Assembly (NCBI RefSeq): GCF_000315425.1
Contig: NZ_JH992924.1
Location: forward strand, 846,388-910,387
Length of the DNA stretch: 64,000 nucleotides
Source of the DNA: Massilia timonae CCUG 45783
GTDB lineage: Bacteria > Pseudomonadota > Gammaproteobacteria > Burkholderiales > Burkholderiaceae_D
Direction of reading: 5' to 3'
The notes under the pieces were generated by a model. The model worked only from the letters and a program-made list of their open reading frames with translations. It did no database searches and was not told the origin of the DNA. Shown piece after piece: positions 56,197 through 64,000 of this stretch; within the stretch, counting starts at the first letter, position 1; every line of letters begins with the position of its first letter. A program made the translations under genes and the position numbers.

Positions 56197-57116
56197 GGCC
56201 GCGCCGCCGCCGGCCGGGTCCAGTACCCGGGCTGGGCGTAGACCGTTTTGAGGGTGTCGATGAAGCTGCGCACCCGCGCCGGCAGGTGGCGCTGCTGCAT
56301 GTAGACCGCCATGATGTCGTAGTCGGGCAGGGCGAACTCGTCGAGCACCGTGACCAGCTCGCCGGCCGCCAGCTGCGCCTGGATTTCCCAGGTCGAGCGC
56401 CAGGCCAGGCCCAGTCCTTCGCTGGCCCAGCGGTGCAGCAATTCGCCGTCGTTGCAATCGAGGTTGCCGTTGACCTTGATGGTCACCGGCTTGCCCTCCT
56501 TCTGGAAGTACCAGCCACGCTGCTGCCCGCCCTGCAGGTTGAAGGCCAGGCAGTTGTGCTGCGCCAGTTCCTCGAGCGTGCGCGGGACGCCGCAGCGCGC
56601 GAAATAGTCCGGGGTGCCGCACACCACGCGCCGGTTGGTTGCCAGCCGCACCGCCACGAAACTCGGATCGAGCACGCCGCCGATCCTGATCCCCAGTTCA
56701 TAGCCTTCGCGCACCAGGTCGACCACGTGGTCGGTGAGGTTGAACGAGATCTGCACGTTCGGATTGGCGGCCAGGTAGGCCGGGGCGTGCGGCGCCACGT
56801 GCAGCCGCCCGAACGCAGCCGGCGCCGAGACGATCAGGTGCCCGCTGGCCTGGTCGCGGCCTTCGGACACGATGGTCTCGGCCATGTCGATGTCGGCCAG
56901 CAGCCTGCGGCAATGCTCGAGGAATACCGACCCCGATTCGGTCAGCGTCAGGTGGCGCGTGGTCCGGTGCAGCAGCTTGACGCCCAGGCGGCGTTCGAGC
57001 GCGTCGATGCGCCGCCCCAGCATGACCGGGGTGATGTTCTGCCCCAGCGCGGCGCGCGCCAAGCTGCCCTTGTCGACCGCGTCGACGAAGGCCCACATCT
57101 GTTTGACCTTGTCCAT
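56193..57116 (-). CDS. LysR-family regulator, divergent from gcl
   Basis: 307 residues from ATG 57116 (MDKVKQMWAFVDAVDKGSLARAALGQNITPVMLGRRIDALERRLGVKLLHRTTR), an HTH of LysR type, then the effector domain with GHLIVSAPAAFGR. It is divergent from gcl with a 121-bp gap, the usual layout for a LysR protein controlling its neighbour; glyoxylate or a related acid is a likely effector. Its end overlaps the frc stop by 4 bp. Confidence 0.88.
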   Translation of the reverse strand: MDKVKQMWAFVDAVDKGSLARAALGQNITPVMLGRRIDALERRLGVKLLHRTTRHLTLTESGSVFLEHCRRLLADIDMAETIVSEGRDQASGHLIVSAPAAFGRLHVAPHAPAYLAANPNVQISFNLTDHVVDLVREGYELGIRIGGVLDPSFVAVRLATNRRVVCGTPDYFARCGVPRTLEELAQHNCLAFNLQGGQQRGWYFQKEGKPVTIKVNGNLDCNDGELLHRWASEGLGLAWRSTWEIQAQLAAGELVTVLDEFALPDYDIMAVYMQQRHLPARVRSFIDTLKTVYAQPGYWTRPAAARP

Positions 57117-57237
57117 CCCTGCAGTATTCCATACTCCAGGGATCGAATACACCTACTTTTTGTGTTCTTATCAGCAGCGCCGCGACGCTCTAGCATACGC
57201 TCATCGCAATCGTGCGGTGATGAACCTGGAGAGCGCA

Positions 57238-58980
57238 ATGGCAAAGATGACAGCCGCGGAGGCAGCGGTCCTGGTGATGGAAAAAGAGGGCATCGAGGTC
57301 GCCTTCGGCGTGCCCGGCGCCGCGATCAATCCCTTCTACGCCGCGCTGCGCAAGCGCGACAGCATCCGCCACTACCTGGCGCGCCACGTCGAAGGCGCCT
57401 CGCACATGGCCGAGGGCTATACCCGGGCGAAGGCCGGCAACCTGGGCGTGTGCATCGGCACTTCCGGGCCGGCCGGCACCGACATGATCACGGGCCTCTA
57501 TTCGGCGCAAGCCGATTCGATACCTATTCTTTGCATTACCGGCCAGGCGCCGCGCGCCCGCCTGTACAAGGAAGACTTCCAGGCGGTCGACATCGAGTCG
57601 ATCGCCAGGCCGGTGACCAAGTGGGCGGTCACGGTGCGCGAGCCGGCCCTGGTGCCGCGCGTCTTCCAGCAAGCCTTCCACCTGATGCGCTCCGGCCGGC
57701 CGGGCCCGGTGCTGATCGACCTGCCGATCGACGTGCAGATGGCGCAGATCGAGTTCGACGGCGACACCTATGCGCCGCTGGCGCTGCACAAGCCGCAGGC
57801 CACCCGCGCCCAGGTCGAGAAGGCGCTCGACATGCTGAACGCGGCGCGGCGCCCCCTGATCACCGCCGGCGGAGGCATCATCAATGCCGACGCGTCGGCG
57901 CTGCTGGTGGAGTTCGCGGAGATCACCGGCGTGCCGGTCATCCCGACCCTGATGGGATGGGGCGCGATTCCCGACGACCATCCGCAGATGGCGGGCATGG
58001 CCGGCCTGCAGACCAGCCACCGCTACGGCAATGCGACCTTGCTGGCCTCCGACTTCGTGATGGGCATCGGCAACCGCTGGGCCAACCGCCATACCGGCGG
58101 CATCGAGGTGTTCACCAAGGACCGCACGTTCGTGCACATCGATATCGAACCGACCCAGATCGGGCGCGTGTTCGGGCCGGATCTCGGCATCGTGTCCGAC
58201 GCCAGGGCCGCGCTCGAACTGCTGGTGGAGGTGGCGCGCGAGTGGCGCGCGAGCGGCCGCCTGCAAGACCGCACCGCATGGCTCGAGGAATGCCAGGAGC
58301 GCAAGCGCACCATGCTGCGCAAGAGCGACTTCGACACCGTGCCGGTCAACCCCTTGCGCGTCTACCACGAGATGAACGCCTACTTCGGACGCGAGGTGCG
58401 CTACGTGGCCAGCATCGGCCTGTCGCAGATCGCCGCCGCCCAGTTCCTGCACGTGCACCACCCGCGCCACTGGATCAACTGCGGCCAGGCCGGCCCGCTG
58501 GGCTGGACCATCCCGGCGGCGCTCGGCGTGCGCGTGGCCGACCCCGACGCCGACATCGTCGCCATCTCGGGCGACTACGATTTCCAGTTCCTGATCGAGG
58601 AACTGGCGGTGGCCGCACAGTTCAAGCTGCCCTACATCCACGTACTGGTGAACAACGCCTACCTCGGCCTGATCCGCCAGGCCCAGCGCGGCTTCGAGAT
58701 GGATTACTGCGTCCAGCTGGCGTTCGAGAACGTCAACGCGCCCGAACTGGAAGGGTATGGCGTCGATCACGTCGCCGTGGTCGAGGGCCTGGGCTGCAAG
58801 GCGCTCAGGGTGTTCCGGCCCGACGACATCATCCCCGCCTTCGAACGTGCGCGCGCGCTGATGCAGCAGTACAGCGTGCCGGTGGTGGTCGAGATCATCC
58901 TGGAGCGCGTCACCAATATCGCGATGGGCACCGAGATCGATGCGCTCAACGAGTTCAATGAAGTCCTGGACGTCAAATAA
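57238..58980 (+). CDS. gcl: Glyoxylate carboligase
   Basis: 580 residues from ATG 57238 with GGAGAG upstream. It is a ThDP enzyme; V51 in ARHVEGASHMAEGYTRA replaces the glutamate found in nearly all ThDP enzymes and is the hallmark of Gcl. The ThDP site ISGDYDFQFLIEEL and the ADP/FAD region fit. Two glyoxylate give tartronate semialdehyde and CO2. First gene of gcl-hyi-garR-deacetylase. Confidence 0.95.
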   Translation: MAKMTAAEAAVLVMEKEGIEVAFGVPGAAINPFYAALRKRDSIRHYLARHVEGASHMAEGYTRAKAGNLGVCIGTSGPAGTDMITGLYSAQADSIPILCITGQAPRARLYKEDFQAVDIESIARPVTKWAVTVREPALVPRVFQQAFHLMRSGRPGPVLIDLPIDVQMAQIEFDGDTYAPLALHKPQATRAQVEKALDMLNAARRPLITAGGGIINADASALLVEFAEITGVPVIPTLMGWGAIPDDHPQMAGMAGLQTSHRYGNATLLASDFVMGIGNRWANRHTGGIEVFTKDRTFVHIDIEPTQIGRVFGPDLGIVSDARAALELLVEVAREWRASGRLQDRTAWLEECQERKRTMLRKSDFDTVPVNPLRVYHEMNAYFGREVRYVASIGLSQIAAAQFLHVHHPRHWINCGQAGPLGWTIPAALGVRVADPDADIVAISGDYDFQFLIEELAVAAQFKLPYIHVLVNNAYLGLIRQAQRGFEMDYCVQLAFENVNAPELEGYGVDHVAVVEGLGCKALRVFRPDDIIPAFERARALMQQYSVPVVVEIILERVTNIAMGTEIDALNEFNEVLDVK

Positions 58981-59014
58981 CGCCAGCACGGGAGACCGAG
59001 ATGAGGAGACTGCC

Positions 59015-59800
59015 ATGACCAGACTTGCCGCCAACCTGACCATGCTGTTCAACGAAGTCGATTTCCTCGACCGCTTCGAGCACGCCGCCAGGGCGGGCTT
59101 TCGCGGCGTCGAATTCCTGTTCCCGTACGCCTACCGGGTCGAGGACATCGCCGCCCGGCTCGACGCACACCGCCTCGAGTTGGTGCTGCACAACCTGCCG
59201 GCCGGGGACTGGGCCGCGGGAGAGCGCGGCATCGCCTGCCATCCGGGACGCAAGGCGGAATTCCAGGACGGCGTGGGCGCGGCGATCGACTATGCCAAGG
59301 CGCTGGGCGTCAGACAGCTCAACTGCCTGGCGGGCATCGTGCCGCCCGGCGTCGCGCTCGAAGAGGCCTATCTCGCGCTGGTGTCGAACCTCGACTTCGC
59401 CGCCGGCCAGCTGAAACGCGAGGGGATCCGCCTGCTGGTCGAACCGATCAACACCTTCGACATCCCGGGATTCTTCCTGCACGGCACGCGCCAGGCGCTG
59501 GAGCTCATCGGCGCGACCGGCTCCGACAATCTGTTCCTGCAGTACGACATCTATCACATGCAGCGCATGGAGGGCGAGCTGGCGGCGACGATCAAGGCCA
59601 ACCTCGGCCTGATCCGCCACATCCAGCTGGCCGACAATCCGGGCCGCTTCGAGCCGGGCACGGGCGAGATCAATTACCGCTACCTGCTCGGCATGCTCGA
59701 CGAGATCGGGTATGACGGCTGGGTCGGCTGCGAGTACAAGCCCCGGGCCGGCACCGCCCAGGGCCTGCGCTGGATCGGCGAGCACGGCCTGCAGGCATAG
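59015..59800 (+). CDS. hyi: Hydroxypyruvate isomerase
   Basis: 261 residues from ATG 59015, a TIM barrel of the AP-endonuclease-2-like family. Metal and catalytic residues are in LLVEPINTFDIPGFFL, QYDIYHMQRMEG, RHIQLADNPGRFEPGTGEINY and GCEYKP. It interconverts hydroxypyruvate and tartronate semialdehyde. It follows gcl in the classical order. Confidence 0.95.
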   Translation: MTRLAANLTMLFNEVDFLDRFEHAARAGFRGVEFLFPYAYRVEDIAARLDAHRLELVLHNLPAGDWAAGERGIACHPGRKAEFQDGVGAAIDYAKALGVRQLNCLAGIVPPGVALEEAYLALVSNLDFAAGQLKREGIRLLVEPINTFDIPGFFLHGTRQALELIGATGSDNLFLQYDIYHMQRMEGELAATIKANLGLIRHIQLADNPGRFEPGTGEINYRYLLGMLDEIGYDGWVGCEYKPRAGTAQGLRWIGEHGLQA

Positions 59801-59831
59801 GGTATCGCACACCATCACACTGGAGACCATC

Positions 59832-60719
59832 ATGACGAAAGTAGGATTCATCGGCCTGGGCATCATGGGCGGGCCCATGGCCGCCAAGCTGCAGGAGGGC
59901 GGCTGCAAGCTGTACCTGCACGACCTGAAAAATCCGCCGCTGGCCCTGATCGAGGGCGGCGCCACCGTCTGCACCAACGCCACCGAGGTGGCCAAGCGCG
60001 CCGACATCATCATCGTGATGGTGCCCGACACCCCGCACGTCGAGGAAGTGCTGTTCGGCGCCGACGGCGTGGCCGCGGGCCTCACGCCGGGCAAGATCGT
60101 GATCGACATGAGTTCGATCTCGCCGATGGCCACCAAGGAGTTCGCCAAGAAGATCAACAAGCGCCAGTGCGACTACCTCGACGCGCCTGTGTCGGGCGGC
60201 GAGGTGGGTGCGCGCGCCGCGACGCTCACCATCATGGTGGGCGGCGCGCAAGAGGCGTTCGACCGCGCCCGGCCGCTGTTCGAGCTGATGGGGAAGAACA
60301 TCACGCTGGTGGGCGGCAATGGCGATGGCCAGACCACCAAGGTGGCGAACCAGATCATCGTCGCGCTGAACATCCAGGCGGTGGCGGAGGCGCTGCTGTT
60401 CGCCTCGAAGGCGGGCGCCGACCCGGCCCGGGTGAGGCAGGCGCTGATGGGCGGCTTCGCCGCCTCGCGCATCCTGGAAGTGCACGGCGAGCGCATGGTC
60501 AAGCGCACCTTCGCGCCGGGTTTTCGCATCGAGCTGCACCAGAAGGACCTCAACCTGGCGCTGCAGGGTGCCAAGAGCCTCGGTCTCGCGCTGCCGAATA
60601 CCGCCAGCGCGCAGGAGCTGATGAATTCCTGCGCCGCCCACGGCATGGCCCAGCTCGACCATTCGGCGCTGTGCCAGGCGATCGAGCGGATGTCGAACCA
60701 CGCCATCGCCGCGGCCTGA
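59832..60719 (+). CDS. garR: 2-hydroxy-3-oxopropionate (tartronate semialdehyde) reductase
   Basis: 295 residues from ATG 59832, beta-hydroxyacid dehydrogenase: VGFIGLGIMGGPMA (NAD site), DAPVSGGEVGARAATLTIMVGG (substrate motif) and QTTKVANQIIVALN with the catalytic lysine. It reduces tartronate semialdehyde to glycerate, the third step after gcl and hyi. Could equally be named glxR. Confidence 0.95.
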   Translation: MTKVGFIGLGIMGGPMAAKLQEGGCKLYLHDLKNPPLALIEGGATVCTNATEVAKRADIIIVMVPDTPHVEEVLFGADGVAAGLTPGKIVIDMSSISPMATKEFAKKINKRQCDYLDAPVSGGEVGARAATLTIMVGGAQEAFDRARPLFELMGKNITLVGGNGDGQTTKVANQIIVALNIQAVAEALLFASKAGADPARVRQALMGGFAASRILEVHGERMVKRTFAPGFRIELHQKDLNLALQGAKSLGLALPNTASAQELMNSCAAHGMAQLDHSALCQAIERMSNHAIAAA

Positions 60720-60750
60720 GGCAGCGGCGTGGCGCCAATGGAGGCAGCAT

Positions 60751-61683
60751 ATGGATACCTGGGTGTTTCATCATCCGGCCTGCCTGGCGCACGAGCCCGG
60801 GCCAGGCCATCCTGAAGCGCCGCAGCGCCTGCATGCGGTCATGCAGGCGCTGCGCCAGCCGGAATTCTCGCGGTTGGCCTGGCGCGAGGCGCCGCTCGGC
60901 ACGCGCGACCAGGTCTTGCTGGTGCATGGCGAAGAGTATGTGGACGCGATCGCCGCCGCGGCGCCGCGCAGCGGCCTGGTGGCGCTGGACGGCGGCGACA
61001 CATTGATGTCGCCCGGCAGCTGGGAGGCGGTGATGCGCTGCGTCGGCGCCGCTTGCGCCGGGGTCGATGCGGTGGTGGCGGGCGAAGCCGCCAACGTGTT
61101 TTGCGCGACCCGGCCGTGCGGCCATCACGCCGAGCCGGAACGGGCGATGGGCTTCTGCATCTTCAACCAGGCCGCCATCGCCGCCGTCCACGCGCTCGAG
61201 ACGCATGGCCTGCAGCGCGTCGCCGTGGTCGATTTCGACGTCCACCACGGCAATGGAACGCAGGCCGCATTCTTTCACCGCCCACAACTATTCTTCGGCT
61301 CGAGCCACCAGTCGCCGCTGTATCCGGGAACCGGCGCGGCGGGCGAGACGGGAGCCAGCGGCAATATCGTCAACCTGCCGCTGCCGCCGGGCTGCGGCTC
61401 GGCGCTGTTCCGGTCCACGGTGGCGAGCGGGCTGCTGCCCGCCTTGCGGCGCTTCGCGCCACAATTGATCGTGATGTCGGCCGGGTTCGACGCGCACCGC
61501 AGCGATCCCCTGGCCAGTATGGCCCTGGAAGACGAGGATTTCGCGTGGATTACGCGTGAAGTGATGGCGATCGCAGCAGAGGTGTGCGAGGGCCGGATCG
61601 TGTCGATCCTGGAAGGAGGCTACAGCGTCGAGGGGCTGCAGGGCGGCAGCGCGGCGCACGTGCGTGCGCTGCTGCAGCGCTGA
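60751..61683 (+). CDS. Histone-deacetylase-family deacetylase, glyoxylate operon
   Basis: 310 residues. RPCGHHAEPERAMGFC (His pair), DFDVHHGNGTQAAF (zinc ligands), SAGFDAHRSDPLASM and LEGGYSVEGL mark an active class II-type deacetylase. It lies 31 bp after garR on the same strand, so it is probably in the gcl operon. What it deacetylates is unknown; enzymes of the pathway are one idea. It is a diverged paralogue of the protein at 36581-37513. Confidence 0.88.
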   Translation: MDTWVFHHPACLAHEPGPGHPEAPQRLHAVMQALRQPEFSRLAWREAPLGTRDQVLLVHGEEYVDAIAAAAPRSGLVALDGGDTLMSPGSWEAVMRCVGAACAGVDAVVAGEAANVFCATRPCGHHAEPERAMGFCIFNQAAIAAVHALETHGLQRVAVVDFDVHHGNGTQAAFFHRPQLFFGSSHQSPLYPGTGAAGETGASGNIVNLPLPPGCGSALFRSTVASGLLPALRRFAPQLIVMSAGFDAHRSDPLASMALEDEDFAWITREVMAIAAEVCEGRIVSILEGGYSVEGLQGGSAAHVRALLQR

Positions 61684-61713
61684 AGGGTGTTGCGCGGGGC
61701 TGGCCCCGGGAAA

Positions 61714-61869
61714 TTACAGGCCGCAACCGTAGTAGGCCGGGTCCGAATCCTGGCCGGTGTAGCCTGGCTCGAGCTTTTCGCGCAGGTTGAGCGTGAGGAA
61801 AGCGACGATGAGCGACAGCAGCGAGTGCGACGGGGCTGCGAACGTGGTTTCGGCTGGTGCGTTGATCAT
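61714..61869 (-). CDS. Small protein of unknown function
   Basis: 51 residues from ATG 61869, with AGGAG 6 bases before it. It starts MINAPAETTFAAPSHSLLSLIVAFLTLNLREKL with one amphipathic or membrane helix, then a polar tail ending DPAYYGCGL. No family recognised. It is short but has a good ribosome site. Confidence 0.5.
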   Translation of the reverse strand: MINAPAETTFAAPSHSLLSLIVAFLTLNLREKLEPGYTGQDSDPAYYGCGL

Positions 61870-62059
61870 GACTGGCTCCTGAAAGTTGGTTTGTGCAATG
61901 CAGTAAATATAGGGACTACTTACCGGCGCTTCCAATTTCGAGTGCTGATACCAGTTATGCTGCTCGTGAATGTTGCTCTATAAAAACCGGCATTTATGCG
62001 TGATCTCTACCGCGGCCCGCGTGGTCGTCGGATGTGGCTGCGTCGCCACAGGCTGCCGG

Positions 62060-62986
62060 TCAGGATGAGGGGATCAGCGCATCGATGCGTGCCTTTCCTT
62101 CGTCCAGCAGGAACTGGCGAAACGCCCGCGCCACCGGCGGCAGGCGCTTCTCGCGACGATGCACGACATACCAGTTGAGCATCAGTGGAAACCCCTCGAC
62201 CTCCAGCACCACCAGGCTGCGCGCGGCGAGTTCGCGGCCGATCGTGTGAAACGACAGGAAGCCCAGTCCGATGCCGGCGATCACCGCCTGCTTGATCGTC
62301 TCGGTGCTCTTGATCTCCATGGCGACGCTCAGCTCGGCCAGGTGCGGGCCGAAGGCGTCCTGCATCGAGAACCAGGTGTCGGAGCCCGGTTCGCGGATCA
62401 CGAACGGGTGGCGGATCAGGTCGCTCATCGGGATGCGCCCATGCCTGGCCGCGGCCAGCGGATGGTCGGGCGCCGCCACGATCACGTACGGATGAGGGGC
62501 GAACGCATCGTTCTGCGTGTCGAGTTCGGCGGGTGGGCGCACCATCACGGCCAGGTCGGTGCGATTGGCCGCCAGCTTGTCCAGCAACTCCTCGCGGTTG
62601 TGCACCGTCAGGTTCAGCTGCACACCAGGATGCTGGCGCGCGAAGGCGACCATCAGCTGCGGAAAGAAATAGTCGCCGGCACTGATCACCGCCACGTTCA
62701 GCTTGCCGCCGGCGATTCCCTTGAGTTGCGCCATCGCATCTTCCGCCTCATCGAACTGCTGGATGATGGCGCGGCAGAAGTGCAGCAGCTCCTCGCCCGC
62801 CTGGGTCAGGTAGATCTTCTTTCCCAGCTGTTCGAACAAGGGCATGCCGACGTGGCCCTCGAGCGTGCGGACCTGGGTCGACACGGCCGGCTGGGTGAGG
62901 TGCAGCTCCTCGGCGGCGCGCGAAAAACTGAGCCGGCGCGCGACGGTTTCGAAGACCTTCAGTTGACGCAGTGTCGCGTTCTTCAT
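62060..62986 (-). CDS. LysR-family regulator (CbbR-like)
   Basis: 308 residues. The HTH is LRQLKVFETVARRLSFSRAAEELHLTQPAVSTQVRTLEGHVGMPLFEQLGKK, close to CbbR proteins. The effector domain has KLNVAVISAGDYFFPQLMVAF and GIGLGFLSFHTIG. No cbb genes are in the window, so the target may be the divergent genes starting at 63118. The CbbR name is by resemblance only. Confidence 0.85.
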   Translation of the reverse strand: MKNATLRQLKVFETVARRLSFSRAAEELHLTQPAVSTQVRTLEGHVGMPLFEQLGKKIYLTQAGEELLHFCRAIIQQFDEAEDAMAQLKGIAGGKLNVAVISAGDYFFPQLMVAFARQHPGVQLNLTVHNREELLDKLAANRTDLAVMVRPPAELDTQNDAFAPHPYVIVAAPDHPLAAARHGRIPMSDLIRHPFVIREPGSDTWFSMQDAFGPHLAELSVAMEIKSTETIKQAVIAGIGLGFLSFHTIGRELAARSLVVLEVEGFPLMLNWYVVHRREKRLPPVARAFRQFLLDEGKARIDALIPSS

Positions 62987-63117
62987 CGGCGCTTCTGTCC
63001 ATGTATAAGCAGTCGTTAATGATTATCCCTAAAAACTTTCACTATTGCTCATCATTTTGTTGGACTACGATGATGTTCAGACAGCTCGACCGCAACCACC
63101 ACCACCTGGAGAGTGCC

Positions 63118-63429
63118 ATGACGACGATCTGCAATGCCGATGCCGAGTGCAACGCCTATAACGCGGCCTTTCATGAACTGGGACTGAGCTGGGTCTGGGA
63201 CACCGGACTGTACGCGAGCGCGGTCGCCGGCGCCGACGACCGCACCGGCCTGCGCAACTATCTGGCGCGGCATCAATCCCACCTGTTGAGCGCGCACGAC
63301 GCCGACTTCCTGGTCGAGGCGATCCTGGCCGCCAAGGAGCGCTGCCACGCGCAGCTGAGCGCCGCCGGTTGCAATCCGGGCGCCTTTATCGACTGGTCCG
63401 CGCTCCAGCAGCGGCAGATCGGCGTGTAG
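63118..63429 (+). CDS. Small protein of unknown function upstream of an FAH-family gene
   Basis: 103 residues from ATG 63118 with GGAGAG 5 bases away. Mostly helical: AECNAYNAAFHELGLSWVWDTGLYASAVAG, RNYLARHQSHLLSAHDADFLVEAILAAKERCHAQL. No signal peptide. No family recognised. It is divergent from the LysR gene and 110 bp before the FAH-family gene, so the LysR protein may control it. Confidence 0.65.
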   Translation: MTTICNADAECNAYNAAFHELGLSWVWDTGLYASAVAGADDRTGLRNYLARHQSHLLSAHDADFLVEAILAAKERCHAQLSAAGCNPGAFIDWSALQQRQIGV

Positions 63430-63539
63430 ACACCAACGGCTGGGCAGAGATTTTCGAATCTTAACCGTGGTCAAGGATATACGGAAATCGTTCTTCCACA
63501 ATCAGCCCATCCACCGACCCGACGTACGAGAGACATCAT

Positions 63540-64000
63540 ATGATCCGACACTGGATACGCTTCCAACACCTCGACACCGTACGTTTCGGCACGATCGAGG
63601 GCGACAAGATCCGGATCTTCAAGGGCGATATGTTCGACAGCCCGCGCCGCACCGACCTGGCGGTGAACCTGGACGAGGTCGAGGTGCTCACCCCGTGCGT
63701 GCCCGGCAAGGTGCTGGCGATGTGGAACAATTTTCACGCGCTCGGCCAGAAGCTGGGCCTGGCGCCCCCGGGCGAGCCGCTCTACCTGATGAAGCCATCG
63801 ACCTCTTACCTGGCGCCGGGCGGCACGATCCGCAAGCCGCTGTGCGAGGGCAAGGTGGCGTTCGAAGGCGAGCTGGCGATCGTGATCGGCCGCCGCTGCA
63901 GCGCCGTCCCGGTCGAGGAGGCGCCCGACTACGTGTTCGGCTATACCTGCGCCAACGACGTCACCGTGGGCGAGATCATCGGGCGCGACCCGACCTTTCC
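63540..64000 (+). CDS. Fumarylacetoacetate-hydrolase-family protein (5' part)
   Basis: The first 153 codons are visible; the gene runs off the window. A short N-terminal domain (HLDTVRFGTIEGDKIRIFKG...) is followed by the FAH core: GKVLAMWNNFHALGQKLG, LYLMKPSTSYLAPGG, VAFEGELAIVIGRRC (metal glutamates) and YTCANDVTVGEI (metal aspartate). Such enzymes hydrolyse or isomerise beta-diketo acids in aromatic degradation, or decarboxylate oxaloacetate. Ribosome site GAGAG before ATG. Confidence 0.85.
   Translation, partial: MIRHWIRFQHLDTVRFGTIEGDKIRIFKGDMFDSPRRTDLAVNLDEVEVLTPCVPGKVLAMWNNFHALGQKLGLAPPGEPLYLMKPSTSYLAPGGTIRKPLCEGKVAFEGELAIVIGRRCSAVPVEEAPDYVFGYTCANDVTVGEIIGRDPTF

Noticed and set aside
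57238..58980. Oxalyl-CoA decarboxylase as an alternative for the ThDP enzyme
   Set aside because: V51 at the usual glutamate position and the following hyi and garR genes point to glyoxylate carboligase.

Overview
The window comes from a GC-rich betaproteobacterium, most likely Oxalobacteraceae (Massilia/Telluria-like). This rests on the gene order gyrA-serC-pheA-hisC-tyrA-aroA-cmk-rpsA-ihfB-lapA-lapB-heptose kinase, the ubiG-gph pair, a tmRNA with tag ANDNSYAQAA, and an oxalate/glyoxylate cluster. The genus is inference; no search could be run.

Region 1 (1-8361) is accessory DNA. Bases 1-5968 are a perfect tandem array with a 1958-bp period. Each unit is one IS3-family element (1351 bp) plus a 607-bp piece of an hlyD-type export gene. 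The missing 5' end of that hlyD lies intact just right of the array (5969-6130), in frame across a 3-bp GAT target duplication. Divergent from it is a promoter driving two double-glycine leader peptides with GxxxG-rich hydrophobic cores (6643-6786 and 6966-7157), a 36-residue membrane peptide between them (6824-6934), and a strong terminator. I read this as a two-peptide bacteriocin/microcin locus whose exporter gene was broken and partly amplified by IS copies. It abuts the 3' end of ssrA, a common island integration site.

Region 2 (8476-12405) holds a SAM methyltransferase, a glycine-zipper membrane protein, gph-ubiG and an OmpA-like lipid/peptidoglycan-associated protein. Region 3 (12791-30329) is core: gyrA, a DUF2059 protein, serine and aromatic amino-acid synthesis, cmk, rpsA, ihfB, lapAB, heptose kinase, ComEA-like, a secreted M28 peptidase and cysM.

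Region 4 (30563-40904) has a small HTH regulator, the overlapping operon moxR-DUF58-tgpA-mltB, a histone-deacetylase-family enzyme, a pair of unknown exported proteins (one hydrolase-like) and a circularly permuted GTPase. Region 5 (40905-46129) has a DODA-type dioxygenase, a cobalamin riboswitch controlling btuB-btuF, and dsbA with an unusual CGAC active site coupled to a two-cysteine membrane protein.

Region 6 (46191-52686) is built around a two-component system whose regulator and kinase genes are separated by mipA and a small exported protein. A matching 24-bp motif (20/24) sits upstream of both, so the regulator probably controls the whole block, perhaps including a phosphatidylserine-decarboxylase-like enzyme with a GGSS motif.

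Region 7 (53259-64000) is oxalate/glyoxylate metabolism: oxalate/formate antiporter, formyl-CoA:oxalate transferase, a divergent LysR regulator, glyoxylate carboligase, hydroxypyruvate isomerase, tartronate semialdehyde reductase and a second deacetylase-family enzyme. It is followed by a CbbR-like regulator, a small unknown protein and the start of a fumarylacetoacetate-hydrolase-family gene cut by the window end.
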